DNA of 33,716 bases from CAXBNB01 sp040151475 (GCF_040151475.1 NZ_JBDKWG010000135.1:1-33716); one strand, 5' to 3'; positions 19,093 through 28,796 are shown, counted from the first letter of the stretch. A program made the numbers and translations. The notes: a model not told the origin generated them from the letters alone.

Positions 19093-21426
19093 CTATTTAC
19101 GAGAAATCTTACCTTTTGCAATAAGATATTCTACTAGAGATTCTACACCATCAGAGTATAAACCATTCACTCCATTATTTATCATCCAGTCATAATCTGC
19201 TCTCCAGAACAGGTTCACACATAGTTCGCTATTGAGGTGTTGGGAGGGGTTACAATCCCTTGGAATACTAATTGTTTGTCTATCAAAAAAACTTGTCATA
19301 AATGGTTCTATATAATGCGAGAAAGTCCATTTTGGCTTAATTTTCCATCCATCTATAGCACCTGCATCTTGGACTCCATTTATCACATTACTGAAGAATT
19401 CCGTATTAGCCAGTTCCACAAGTCCCGGCTCATATCCATTATTCATATTCAGAATCACACCGGTATAGGTGTAATCATCCAATACAGAATATTTTAAATA
19501 TTCTTCAAATCGCTGTAACATCCCATCGACACCAAACGAAACCGTTCCATTTGATGAAAAAGGGTCTGTATAGTTTTCCTTAGGCTCATAAAGGTTCGGT
19601 ATCATTGATATTTGTCTCATGAAATCTTCCCCATATTCTTTCCGATAATGTTCTATTGTAAAATCGTTTACATAAAACATAAAATTCACTTGGCCTTCCA
19701 TTCCGTTACTGAGAACTAATCTATACAACTCATCCAAATATTTAAGGCCATCCTTAAAGTCTAGGTTCGTTGGCAACCCACCGTTTCCTTTGTTCCTCAT
19801 CCATGATAAAGCATCATTCGCATTGATTGGATTCACATAGTTCCCATTCACCTTAACTTTGCACCCTAAGTAATCTCTGGCATGTAAATCTTTGATGTCA
19901 TTCCATGTTAATGCTTTAATTAAATTCGCACTATGATCCCAAACACCACCCTCAAGGTCTTTCCATGCCGCAGACCTATTGTTCAGGTCTTTAATGGAAA
20001 CGCATTCCGCATCATCAGCAATGTTCGCTACACGAAGTAGGGTTCCGTCATGATTGCATACAAATACTCCATCACTAGAACGTCTTACATCCACCTCAAC
20101 CACATCAATGTAATCAGAAAATCTCCCACTCAAAGCCTGTTCATAAGTCGCAAAAGTATTGGCTGCCTGCCCAGCATAATCAATCGGAAAATGGGAACCT
20201 ATTTGATCCCAGATTCCTCGATGTGCGCAGATGGCAAAATCATCAAGATTCCCATAGTTGACATAGCGGTTGTACATTTTTTTACTGGCCATATCATCAT
20301 TCGGTAGGAAGGTATTGTCCATCTCATGAGCCATGGCAAAAGGTCCCTCGGCACTGGCTGTGTAAACAACCGGAGAATTATAAACCACTTTGAACACATC
20401 AAATGTTTTCTCCAATGTCGTATTATCAAGATTGGTATATGTTATTTTAAAAGTCCCCTCCTCCTGAGCAACAACACTTAAACCTGATGGCGAACCAAGT
20501 GCTGTAGTCAAATCGGATACAGTCCGCGCAGAAGTAGTAGTGTTTCTGCCATAGGCCATAAAAGTTACATTTTGTTGGGGGTCAAAGTGAATTTTGAATG
20601 TACTCGTAAAGTCTGAATAGCTGGTCCAATATGTGGTATTGTTCGGATCATTTGGATCCTGTAAATTGTCGTACGGTGCAGTAAATTTTAAGCCTGAATT
20701 GTAAAATAGGCTATTATTGGCAATGTTTGTAACAGAGGCACTATTATCATAACCAAATGTTCGATTCAATATCAAAGGTTTAAATTCGTAGTTGCTGCCC
20801 TGAATCCGAAGTTTTGTGTAGCTATTAAATAAAAGACCCGGATTCAGCTCACCTAACCCAGGAAGTTTTAACCCTGTTATTGAGGCGTTATCTGTCTCTA
20901 ATTTTACTATCAATGACATGGTATGATCCTCCAATAGCGTGTTTCCGTAACAATTCGCAAAATCAGGGTCATCCCAGCACTGATTTGCCTCTAAAACCGG
21001 ACCTACAACTTCCTTGTAATGAGTATAGTAGTCATCAGAATTGTCACAAGAGTATCCAAAATAATTCCAAAACGTACAATAAGCCGAGTGAAAAAGGGAT
21101 TCTGTCGTAGCAGTTCCTGAGTAGTCATCGATACTTGATGAGGTAAGTTCCACTTCGTAAATCAGAGTACCGCTTTCGGATTCGGATAAAGTGACTTTTG
21201 CATGTCCTCCGGTTCCAACAGTTCCTCTTATCCCATACGTTTCATTTGTATCTGAAATTAACTCAACAAGGTCAATCAATTTTAGATTGATATGGGTTGA
21301 TGTTTGCGTATTCACAGTGGCTCGTGAAGGTTTTATTCCAATAATGAGAAAAACCAATAAAGTGGCCATACGCTTTACGTTTCTAATGCAGATTTGCAGT
21401 TTGCTTGCTAAATTTGAATGTTTCAT
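19093..21426 (-). CDS. Secreted glycerophosphodiester phosphodiesterase with large N-terminal domain
   Basis: 777 residues. The N-terminus has a long signal sequence; Met20 is an alternative start (MATLLVFLIIG). Residues about 40-395 are beta-rich with several Cys and Asp/Asn-rich stretches and match no family I recognise. A GDPD TIM-barrel domain covers about 396-777. It has the first catalytic His in CAHRG, the metal pair in VVEVDVRRSSDG, the second catalytic His in CNHDGTLLR, and LDFKDG at the position of the usual E-x-K metal ligand (Asp for Glu, a conservative change). The usual ENT after HRG is ANT. GDPDs cleave glycerophosphodiesters to glycerol-3-phosphate plus an alcohol; relatives include sphingomyelinase D. 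There is no T9SS domain, so the product is probably periplasmic. It is immediately upstream of the phosphoesterase giant. Confidence 0.9.
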   Translation of the reverse strand: MKHSNLASKLQICIRNVKRMATLLVFLIIGIKPSRATVNTQTSTHINLKLIDLVELISDTNETYGIRGTVGTGGHAKVTLSESESGTLIYEVELTSSSIDDYSGTATTESLFHSAYCTFWNYFGYSCDNSDDYYTHYKEVVGPVLEANQCWDDPDFANCYGNTLLEDHTMSLIVKLETDNASITGLKLPGLGELNPGLLFNSYTKLRIQGSNYEFKPLILNRTFGYDNSASVTNIANNSLFYNSGLKFTAPYDNLQDPNDPNNTTYWTSYSDFTSTFKIHFDPQQNVTFMAYGRNTTTSARTVSDLTTALGSPSGLSVVAQEEGTFKITYTNLDNTTLEKTFDVFKVVYNSPVVYTASAEGPFAMAHEMDNTFLPNDDMASKKMYNRYVNYGNLDDFAICAHRGIWDQIGSHFPIDYAGQAANTFATYEQALSGRFSDYIDVVEVDVRRSSDGVFVCNHDGTLLRVANIADDAECVSIKDLNNRSAAWKDLEGGVWDHSANLIKALTWNDIKDLHARDYLGCKVKVNGNYVNPINANDALSWMRNKGNGGLPTNLDFKDGLKYLDELYRLVLSNGMEGQVNFMFYVNDFTIEHYRKEYGEDFMRQISMIPNLYEPKENYTDPFSSNGTVSFGVDGMLQRFEEYLKYSVLDDYTYTGVILNMNNGYEPGLVELANTEFFSNVINGVQDAGAIDGWKIKPKWTFSHYIEPFMTSFFDRQTISIPRDCNPSQHLNSELCVNLFWRADYDWMINNGVNGLYSDGVESLVEYLIAKGKISRK

Positions 21427-21761
21427 GATATTAATATTTATTCATTGCTAAAAGTGGACTCAAAACCCCTCAAATCCTGATAAGTCATATAAATCAAAAA
21501 AGGTTGATAAAATATGGATGCTGCCCCAAGTTGTTTCTCTTCAATAGTAAAGCAAGTATTTGAACACATTATGTTTTGAATAATACCTAGATATGAATAT
21601 TGGCAGAACAACTGACCTTACCGGAATTCAAGCTATACCAGTTTCAATAAATAGCTTTGAAGTTCTCATAAACATGTTTTTTTTATAAAAAAATAAAATA
21701 ACTGTTGTTTTCTCGAACCCCATTAATATTTAGTCATAGTGATTGTTTTGATAAGAAATTA
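21427..21761. other. 335-base gap between the MBL-fold and GDPD genes
   Basis: No ORF, RNA or convincing promoter was found here. The stretch is AT-rich and includes a T-run/A-run palindrome around 21677-21693 that could act as a weak termination or stability signal for the upstream MBL gene. The length suggests the GDPD-giant-lectin trio may have its own promoter, but no exact TAnnTTTG box on the minus strand was seen. Confidence 0.4.
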
Positions 21762-23033
21762 TTATTCAGATAAATATGGCCCAAATTCGCTCGTTATACT
21801 CAAGCTTCTCTCATCCAATATATACACCATATAATTAGTGCCTCCTGGAGCAACTCTAATCACAATATGTCCATGCGTACTTTTATATTTTCCTCCAAAA
21901 AAAGGCCCATATGTGACCAAAGTCTCCTGATGCATGTTTGTAGAAAAGATATCTCTATCTTCCATAGTACCGCTGTTATAGGCAAGCCGCTGATAGACTT
22001 CTTGTCCTGGATGATCAGAACACCATGATTGTTGTACCACTACTTTTGGATCCAACTTATTCACAAAAAACTCATTGGTCGCATCCCTATTTCCATGGTG
22101 GTTTAATGTCATTACTTCTACTTTTCCAACTGCCTTGGCCATAGGGGTCTCTACATCAAACCAATCCGGCAGGCCAAACCCCTGAAGACCTGTGTTATCT
22201 CCTCCTGTGAAATAATCGAATTTCCCATAACTCAATTTAATAGCCAGACTCAATGGGTTCTCATGATAATCGCCATTGTAAAACTGCAACATATCTTCTT
22301 TGGAAAAATATTCGAATGTTTCAGTGCCTGTTCCATTCCAAATTGTCGCATTTCCCTTTACACTAGTAATTTTGAATGTTGGATACTTTTCAGGGTTAGT
22401 TTTTAAAATTATTTGAGAAGTTTTTCCTACCTGAATTGATTCGGCAACAACAGGGTTTTTATCGATGAATTTTAAATATTCTCGAAATTTCTTTGCTTCT
22501 GAATGGTTTCCTATAAAATGTCCTTTTAAATCCAATGGATAATCATATTTTGGATAGTCTCTGTCAATTATTTTTTTAATTGGAATTAATTCGCCTAACT
22601 CAACTATACCTGCAAAGTGGTCACTGTGGAAATGAGAAATCAAGGCATAATCTATACTCGTATTAATAGCCCCATTCAGCATATGTCTTATATACCTGGC
22701 GATCCATTGGGGAGCAGATAGTGAATCATTGGGGATTATAGAAGTCACCTTTAAAGGAGAGTTTTTTTTCAAGAACTCATTAGAATCCATATTGCCCACA
22801 TCAAAAATCACAGTCGTTCCGTCCGGAAGTATCATAAAGCAGGCGTCTCCTTTGCCCGTATTAATATGATGGATATCTAAATATCCGGTTTCCCAGCTTT
22901 TAAATTCCCTGAGGTTGTTGGTTTTGTTTGGTTTACTTCTTTTGTTTATGTCATAGCCTACATTAAACTTTCCCATCGAATCAGATAAAGGAAGTATCAG
23001 CAATATGCTTATGACTATTATAAAATGTTTCAT
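21762..23033 (-). CDS. Secreted ComEC-like metallo-beta-lactamase-fold hydrolase
   Basis: 423 residues with an N-terminal signal peptide (KHFIIVISILLILPLSDS). The MBL fold starts with LDIHHINTGKGDACFM and DGTTVIFDVGN. It carries the metal motif HFHSDHFAG at about residue 133 (HxHxDH), then FTGGDNTG near 275, LNHHGNRD near 311 and a late HGH. This pattern matches the soluble hydrolase domain related to the ComEC/Rec2 competence protein. Here it is a stand-alone exported protein without the membrane channel part. Relatives include nucleases and phosphodiesterases, so a role on phosphodiester substrates fits the neighbourhood, but the substrate cannot be read from sequence. It lies downstream of the EEP remnant in the same orientation. 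Confidence 0.87.
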   Translation of the reverse strand: MKHFIIVISILLILPLSDSMGKFNVGYDINKRSKPNKTNNLREFKSWETGYLDIHHINTGKGDACFMILPDGTTVIFDVGNMDSNEFLKKNSPLKVTSIIPNDSLSAPQWIARYIRHMLNGAINTSIDYALISHFHSDHFAGIVELGELIPIKKIIDRDYPKYDYPLDLKGHFIGNHSEAKKFREYLKFIDKNPVVAESIQVGKTSQIILKTNPEKYPTFKITSVKGNATIWNGTGTETFEYFSKEDMLQFYNGDYHENPLSLAIKLSYGKFDYFTGGDNTGLQGFGLPDWFDVETPMAKAVGKVEVMTLNHHGNRDATNEFFVNKLDPKVVVQQSWCSDHPGQEVYQRLAYNSGTMEDRDIFSTNMHQETLVTYGPFFGGKYKSTHGHIVIRVAPGGTNYMVYILDERSLSITSEFGPYLSE

Positions 23034-23125
23034 GATTGACTTTTAAATAAGATGGTGGAATGATTGATTTCGCAGCTATAAATCAAAGCAAGTGAAATGG
23101 TTCTACAGATTAATTCTCATTGCCT

Positions 23126-23209
23126 ATGGTCAATGCCCCTAACATCAGGTGTTGGTTATAATTTGTATAATGACGTTGTTTTTCCATTCAAATCAATATC
23201 AAGCCCGTT
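23126..23209 (-). pseudogene. In-frame remnant of the EEP gene 3' end
   Basis: Reading on through the TAG that ends the upstream EEP ORF, in the same frame, gives NGLDIDLNGKTTSLYKL, a TAA, then PTPDVRGIDH. The order G-x-D, TT, PTP, R-x-ID is what EEP-family proteins show before their final SDH motif (T-F-P...R-I-D-Y-I). The TAG could come from TGG (Trp) by one change. The SDH end is not recognisable. This suggests the original gene extended at least to here. Confidence 0.45.
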
Positions 23210-23779
23210 CTAGGTACTCTCAAATCCGTTTTTATAATATAGATTCATTGATTGTGAATAATTAACATCATTGAAATATCCAGCTAATATAACCTTGTCA
23301 TTAACTCTATGATTTAATTCCAGGTATTTGATTAAATCAAAAGAAGCACTCGTCAATGAATCCTTTATACCAGTTGGAACGTGCAAACTGTAAACTGTTA
23401 CGGTGTCCCCTTCTGAGATAATAATTCCACAAATCGCTCCAGTGGGCTTCCATCCGTCTCCTTGTGTTACTACATCACGTCCCTCAACAATAGGATGTTT
23501 ACTCAAAATTGACTTAAACCTCCCATAGTGTTTGTGAGTTAGTTGTGGATATTGCAGGATGTGATTTCCATATACAACTTTTTTAGTCCATCCACCATTT
23601 GGCACCTCGCTGAAACCTATTATGTCTGGTTTTAAGGGAGCATGTAAATCCGTAATCTTTGAATACTTAGCGGTTCTCGAAAATTCAACATTGTACGCCA
23701 CAATGGTTAATTCCTGTGCTAATACAAGGTTTTGAAAAATGCTAAAAAACAGTACTCCCAGTAATACTCTTTGTTTCAT
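23210..23779 (-). CDS. Truncated endonuclease/exonuclease/phosphatase (EEP) family protein, probable pseudogene
   Basis: 189 residues with a signal peptide ending near VLAQ. EEP-family motifs are present in order: VAYNVEF (Asn), IIGFSEVP (metal-binding Glu), VYSLHVP (His) and LAGYFNDVN, which should read GDFN. The codon is TAT where GAT would give Asp, so a catalytic Asp is replaced by Tyr. The protein stops straight afterwards at GFEST and lacks the C-terminal part with the SDH motif found in members of usual length (about 250-290 residues). EEP enzymes include nucleases, sphingomyelinases and inositol phosphatases. It follows susD by 57 bases across a strong hairpin. Most likely inactive; a binding role cannot be excluded. 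Confidence 0.7.
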   Translation of the reverse strand: MKQRVLLGVLFFSIFQNLVLAQELTIVAYNVEFSRTAKYSKITDLHAPLKPDIIGFSEVPNGGWTKKVVYGNHILQYPQLTHKHYGRFKSILSKHPIVEGRDVVTQGDGWKPTGAICGIIISEGDTVTVYSLHVPTGIKDSLTSASFDLIKYLELNHRVNDKVILAGYFNDVNYSQSMNLYYKNGFEST

Positions 23780-23794
23780 GGAAATTATAGGAAT

Positions 23795-23818
23795 AAGTCC
23801 CGCATTTCTGCGGGACTT
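23795..23818 (-). promoter_or_regulatory. Perfect 10-bp hairpin between SusD-like and EEP genes
   Basis: The arms aagtcccgca (23795-23804) and tgcgggactt (23809-23818) pair perfectly around a 4-base loop. In the direction of transcription only a weak T-rich stretch follows, so this looks more like a leaky terminator or a 3'-end stabiliser that favours the SusC/SusD part of the transcript over the downstream genes. Confidence 0.6.
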
Positions 23819-23836
23819 GATTATGAACCTAAATAA

Positions 23837-25240
23837 TTAATACCCTGGGTTTTGTTTTAGTGCTGGGTCAGCATCAATTTGGGACTGAGGAACTGGCAAC
23901 AATAAATTGTCTTCTCCTATTGTAATGTTCATCCCTATTGAAGCGAAATAAGCATTCATGATCGATATAGCCATATTTGCTCGAACCAAATCAAACCACC
24001 TTTGCCCTTCGTTTATTAACTCAAACTTTCTTTCACTTGCAATTGCCTCCCTGATTTCGGACTTGCTCACTGCTGTCGTATTTGATAGTCCTGCACGGTT
24101 TCTAATACTATTGAGAAGGTCAATTGCACCAGTAGCATCTGTCTCATTTAAGGCTTCTGCTAACATTAATACAACATCTGAATATCGAATTACGATAAAA
24201 TCACTTCCTCCATCGTTGGAATTACCAGAATTAACTGACCATTTGTTGGTGTAAGGAACTCCGGTACCGGTCTCTTTGAAATAGGCACTTTTCCTAAGAT
24301 CTGAAGCATTATATGATTCGTAGAAGTCCATGGTAGGAATATTGTGACCCTTTGCGTTCGCAGTAGCTCCTGCCGGACTGAATTGGGAGAATGCATTACT
24401 ACCTTCCGAGTTACCGTTAAGCTCTTCTTTAAACTCCACAGCAAATAGTACCTCAGAATTATTCTCGTTTGCAATTCCAAATATTGAATTCACATCAGCC
24501 ACCAGACTATAATTGCCTGAATCTACAACTTTTTGCAACTCCGTTGCTGCATTCCCATATTGACCCAATGTCAAATAAACTTTGCCTAAGAGAGCCTGCG
24601 CTGTTCCCTTTCCAGGCCTTCCAGCTCCATTGACGTCTGGTAAGAGTGAAATCGCCGAAGTAAGGTCACTTTCTATCTGGGTATAAACTTCACTTTTAGC
24701 TGTGCGCCCCTGACCGAAATAACTTGTAGGATCGATGGTCTCCCTCGTCACCAATGGAACATCGCCGTATAATCTTACGAGGTTAAAATACATAAGTGCC
24801 CTTACAAACCGTGTTTCCCCTATCCGATGATTTTTCACATCACTATCGTTGAAGGAAATATCATCTATTCGATTCAATACCAGGTTCGCTCTTTGAATAG
24901 TAACATATGAATGTTGCCAAATGTTAGCTACAACCGAATTTCCAGGGAAAGTAGTGAAATTATCAAGTTGTCCAAACCTTCCATCATCATTGGTTGGAAC
25001 CTCTTCAAAAGTAATATCTGATGATACTTCACCTGCTGCTATGAGATCTAAACCGTAGAGTCCTCCAGCCTGTAGCGAGGCATAGACTCCCATTATAGCA
25101 CTCTCTATTTCCACTTCTGTGGAAAAGAAGTTGGAAGCATCTTTTTCGGTAATCGGGCTCTGGTCAAGTTCATCAGTACATGAAGTTGATAAGACACCAA
25201 TTATCAACATTGAATTTATGATCTTTCTATATAATTTCAT
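23837..25240 (-). CDS. SusD/RagB-family outer-membrane lipoprotein
   Basis: 467 residues. The lipobox LSTSC places the lipidated Cys at residue 21. It is followed by DELDQSPITEKDASNFFSTE, the common SusD N-terminus, TPR-like helices (NIWQHSYVTIQRANLVLNRID) and the C-terminal RagB/SusD signature (IRYSDVVLMLAEALNE, INSIRNRAG-type, ERKFELINEGQRWFDLVR) ending in LKQNPGY. SusD proteins sit on the cell surface as a lid on their SusC partner and bind the incoming ligand. It begins 11 bases after the SusC gene, the usual tight pairing. The ligand is unknown; the neighbours suggest a phosphoester-bearing molecule rather than a plain glycan. Confidence 0.95.
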   Translation of the reverse strand: MKLYRKIINSMLIIGVLSTSCTDELDQSPITEKDASNFFSTEVEIESAIMGVYASLQAGGLYGLDLIAAGEVSSDITFEEVPTNDDGRFGQLDNFTTFPGNSVVANIWQHSYVTIQRANLVLNRIDDISFNDSDVKNHRIGETRFVRALMYFNLVRLYGDVPLVTRETIDPTSYFGQGRTAKSEVYTQIESDLTSAISLLPDVNGAGRPGKGTAQALLGKVYLTLGQYGNAATELQKVVDSGNYSLVADVNSIFGIANENNSEVLFAVEFKEELNGNSEGSNAFSQFSPAGATANAKGHNIPTMDFYESYNASDLRKSAYFKETGTGVPYTNKWSVNSGNSNDGGSDFIVIRYSDVVLMLAEALNETDATGAIDLLNSIRNRAGLSNTTAVSKSEIREAIASERKFELINEGQRWFDLVRANMAISIMNAYFASIGMNITIGEDNLLLPVPQSQIDADPALKQNPGY

Positions 25241-25251
25241 GATCCTTGATT

Positions 25252-28200
25252 TTAAAATGTTAAGCTTATTCCAGTCGTTATGATTCTAGGCACAGATGAT
25301 CCTCTGGCTTTTATAAAGCCCTGAAGAAGTGGATCCGTATCACCAGACTCAGGATTTACACCTCTATAACTTGTAATTGTGAACAGGTTATTGGCTGATA
25401 GGTATAACCTCAGTTTTGTCACACCTATTTTTTCGAGTGCTTCTTGAGGTAAATTATAACCAATTTGAAGGCTTCTTAGCCTAATAAAATCGCCAGTTTG
25501 AGCCGAATTGGTTGATTGTCTGGTCGTTACCCTAGCTGCAGAAAAGGTGTTATTTGGTTGAGCCAAGAATCCATCAGGGTTGTTTTCGGGATGGTATCTG
25601 TTTTGAAAAAAGTACTCCGTTGGAGGAACAAAGCTTTCTCCAGATTCAATCAAAATACCAGTCCAGAAATCATAAACGTTTCTACCTTCTACTCCTGTAA
25701 ACCCAAAGCTAAAGTCAAAATTCTTATATTTTAAATTAGCTCCGAAAGCATAAATAAAATCCGGATTAAATGTGCCTAAACCAATGCGATCATCTGCATT
25801 CACCTGACCATCTCCATTGGTATCACGTACAATATAGTCACCTACCTGAGTGGCTGGTAGGCTAGGAGAACTATCAATTTCAGATTGAGATTTGTAAACT
25901 CCTATAACGTCATATCCATAGAGTTCAGCAATTGGTCCACCCACTCGTGTTCTAAACGGAAACCCTGATGAAGATTTTATAATCTGATCCTGGTCAGGGC
26001 CTAATGCAAGAACTTCGTTGCTGTTAGTTGATATGTTGGCGTTAAAACCTAAAGTAAAATCTCCAAGCTGAATATCCTGTCCCCTTAATTCTAACTCGAT
26101 CCCTGAATTCCTTACTTTACCAACATTTTGCAAGGAAGAATTGAATCCAGACTGTTGTGGAACTGGTACATCCAGCAACAAATCCTTAGTGGTTGAAACA
26201 TAGTACTCACCTGTAAAAAGAAGTTTGTTATCAAAAAAACCTAAATCCAAGCCTAGATTAACTGACGTGTTGGTTTCCCAGGAAAGGTTGTCATTTGGTG
26301 ACGAACTGGTAGCGAAACCAGGAGCAAGGGAACCACCAATAGTATAGTTGTCTACACCAACCAACGCTTTAGATCCGAAAGCACCAATTTGATTGTTTCC
26401 GGTTTGTCCCCAACTGGCTCTAACTTTAGCAAGGCTTAATTTTGAGTTTTCCGGAAAAAAACCTTCATTGCTTATAAGCCATCCAGCTGACACAGACTTG
26501 AATACACCCCATTTTGAATTGTCTCCAAAACGGGAAGAACCATCCGTCCTTAAAGAGGCTGATAGCAAATATTTGCTATCAAAATCATACTGAATACGGC
26601 CGAAATATGATACTTGAGCCCATTTTTGTCGGTCTGAAACAACTGAAAAACTACTTCCTGCTGCTATATTGTCCAAATTGTCATCCACAATACCGGTTGC
26701 GCTTATCACCGTATGCGTCAAATTTTCTTGTTGGTAGCTAAAACCTCCTAAAAAGTCTAAAGAATGCTTATTTACCTCCTTATAATAACTTAAGGTATTC
26801 TCAGTCAGTAGATTTTCATATCGAGCACTTGTTTCGGAACTGTTGGCTTGGTTGTTTACTGCATCGGTTCTGTAGGTACCAATGTAGGAAGGCTGATAGT
26901 AGTCTATAAAAGTACTCCTGAAATCACCTCCTAATGAAGTCTTGGCAACCAGTCCATCGATGATTTCATACTCCAAATAAGCACTTCCGAATGACCTAAA
27001 TCTATTCTGTACGTTTTTTGACCCTAGAGTCATAGCAACAGTATTTTCTCCCAATGCACCATCACCTTCTGTAACGGCTCTAATTTGCTCGCTTATAGCA
27101 AAGGAACCATCATTATTGTAGGGCTTGAAGAACGGGTACATGAGATAAACCCCTGAGCCAGGGTCGGCCGGAAATTCCCCCCATCCAACATTCGCATCTA
27201 TGACACCTGTTTGATCATAAGACGTGTTTAGGTTCATTCCCAACTTCAGGTTCTTAAGAATGTCAGTATCAATTCTAATATTCGAAGTATACTTTTCGGT
27301 ACCGCTCCCAATAAGAATTCCATTTTGATCCAAATAACCTATCGATGTAGTCAACCTTGTTTTATCAGTGGAATTGGAAATAGAAACGTTATAATTTTGA
27401 ATGCCAGCATTATTATATATTTCATCCCACCAGTTTGTGTCGGTAAGCCCTGGTGTTCCATTTAAGTATGGCTCAATGAAGTCCAGGTTAAGCTGTCTTC
27501 TGCTTGCGCCATTGGCCAAACGAGTTGCATTATCATCACTTGCGTTTCGATTTGCAGGATCTACTATCACATAGGCATAATCCCTAGCTTCTTTCTGGTA
27601 TTGGGCATAGTCGTAGGCACCAATCGTTCTCAGCCCATCTGAACGTGACTGTACTCCTGCAAACACATTGACATTTACTTGCAACCCTTCTCCTTTGGCT
27701 TTCTTGGTGGTGATGAGCAAAACGCCATTTGCAGCTCTGGAACCATAGATTGCTGCTGAGGCAGCATCTTTGAGGACATCAATACTTTCAATGTCATTCG
27801 GGTTAAGAGAGCTTAAGGTACTTCCTTCTGACAATGGGAATCCGTCAACAACGATCAAGGGATTGCTTCCAGCCGTCAATGTTCCAGTTCCTCTGATGAT
27901 TATATTCGAATCTTCACCTGGGTTGGCTCCATTTTGGTTTACTTGGATACCAGAAATTGCCCCTGTCAAGGCGTTTTCAAAATTTCCTGTAGCATACTTC
28001 TCAAATTGTTCGGTCTTCACCTCTGAAATGGCTCCAGTTATCTTGGCCTTTGATTGGGAACCATATCCGATCACCACAATATCCTCTAGTTGTTGGGCAT
28101 CCATTTCCATTTGAATATCAACCGCTGATCTACCATTAATAGTTACCTCCTGGGTTTTATAACCCACAAATGACACAACCAAGATTGCTTCTTCAGAAAC

Positions 28201-28734
28201 ATTCAATTTATATCTACCTTCCAAATCCGTAGTGGTGCCATTGGTAGTACCTTTTTCTATTACAGATGCACCAGGAAGGCCCTGTCCATTTTCATCGGTG
28301 ATTTTGCCGGAGATTTCTACATCTGACAGATACTCAATAACCGAATTGCCTGATTCGGAATTCCTTTTCCTGCTGAATACAACAACGTTGTTGTTGATCC
28401 TCTTAAACCCAATGTTTCGTTCTCTGGAGATTTTGAGAAGAACTTGTTCAAGGTTGGTTTCACTTTGATCGAAAAAAAGCTTTGTGTCCAGCTTATCTTC
28501 CAACTTGTTTTCGTCAATAGAGAAAACCAAATCCGTTCTTTCCTCAATCAGTGAAAATACCTGTGAAACTGTTTTGTATTCACTGACAGAAAATGCCATT
28601 TGTTTTAGTGGCATGTAATTCTGTCCCTTTGTGCCGCCTGCAGCAAGAATATTTGCAAAAGCGGACTGGATGATTACGATATATACGAAATATTTAGATA
28701 TCATATATATATGAGATAGCCATTGTGACTTCAT
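25252..28734 (-). CDS. SusC/RagA-family TonB-dependent transporter with STN domain
   Basis: 1160 residues. After an N-terminal export signal comes an STN domain (about 45-120: FSVSEYKTVSQVFSLIEE ... NNVVVF). Next is a carboxypeptidase-regulatory-like beta-sandwich (about 138-215, ISGKITDENGQGLPGASV) and a TonB box/plug region with the family motif DVLKDAASAAIYGSRAANG. A 22-strand-type barrel ends in an aromatic residue (SLTF). The STN domain marks it as a signal-transducing receptor able to contact the FecR protein encoded just upstream. Substrate import is powered by TonB from the inner membrane. It forms a pair with the SusD gene 11 bases downstream. The regulatory design is the usual ligand - SusC STN - FecR - ECF sigma chain. 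Confidence 0.96.
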   Translation of the reverse strand: MKSQWLSHIYMISKYFVYIVIIQSAFANILAAGGTKGQNYMPLKQMAFSVSEYKTVSQVFSLIEERTDLVFSIDENKLEDKLDTKLFFDQSETNLEQVLLKISRERNIGFKRINNNVVVFSRKRNSESGNSVIEYLSDVEISGKITDENGQGLPGASVIEKGTTNGTTTDLEGRYKLNVSEEAILVVSFVGYKTQEVTINGRSAVDIQMEMDAQQLEDIVVIGYGSQSKAKITGAISEVKTEQFEKYATGNFENALTGAISGIQVNQNGANPGEDSNIIIRGTGTLTAGSNPLIVVDGFPLSEGSTLSSLNPNDIESIDVLKDAASAAIYGSRAANGVLLITTKKAKGEGLQVNVNVFAGVQSRSDGLRTIGAYDYAQYQKEARDYAYVIVDPANRNASDDNATRLANGASRRQLNLDFIEPYLNGTPGLTDTNWWDEIYNNAGIQNYNVSISNSTDKTRLTTSIGYLDQNGILIGSGTEKYTSNIRIDTDILKNLKLGMNLNTSYDQTGVIDANVGWGEFPADPGSGVYLMYPFFKPYNNDGSFAISEQIRAVTEGDGALGENTVAMTLGSKNVQNRFRSFGSAYLEYEIIDGLVAKTSLGGDFRSTFIDYYQPSYIGTYRTDAVNNQANSSETSARYENLLTENTLSYYKEVNKHSLDFLGGFSYQQENLTHTVISATGIVDDNLDNIAAGSSFSVVSDRQKWAQVSYFGRIQYDFDSKYLLSASLRTDGSSRFGDNSKWGVFKSVSAGWLISNEGFFPENSKLSLAKVRASWGQTGNNQIGAFGSKALVGVDNYTIGGSLAPGFATSSSPNDNLSWETNTSVNLGLDLGFFDNKLLFTGEYYVSTTKDLLLDVPVPQQSGFNSSLQNVGKVRNSGIELELRGQDIQLGDFTLGFNANISTNSNEVLALGPDQDQIIKSSSGFPFRTRVGGPIAELYGYDVIGVYKSQSEIDSSPSLPATQVGDYIVRDTNGDGQVNADDRIGLGTFNPDFIYAFGANLKYKNFDFSFGFTGVEGRNVYDFWTGILIESGESFVPPTEYFFQNRYHPENNPDGFLAQPNNTFSAARVTTRQSTNSAQTGDFIRLRSLQIGYNLPQEALEKIGVTKLRLYLSANNLFTITSYRGVNPESGDTDPLLQGFIKARGSSVPRIITTGISLTF

Positions 28735-28781
28735 AAAGTTACTAGTTTTAATGTTAAAAAATGATTGTTTGATGCATCACA

Positions 28782-28796
28782 CCTGCCTGGCAGGCA
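28782..28796. repeat. GC-rich palindrome in the fecR-susC gap
   Basis: CCTGCC (28782-28787), T, GGCAGG (28789-28794) is a perfect inverted repeat that overlaps a second one, TGCCTG/CAGGCA (28784-28796). It stands out in an AT-rich 122-base spacer. It could be an operator, a processing hairpin, or a short REP-like element of the kind seen between Bacteroidota genes. Confidence 0.4.

Noticed and set aside
21677..21693. T-run/A-run palindrome as terminator of the MBL gene
   Set aside because: Lacks GC pairs, so the hairpin would be too weak; noted only in the gap description.
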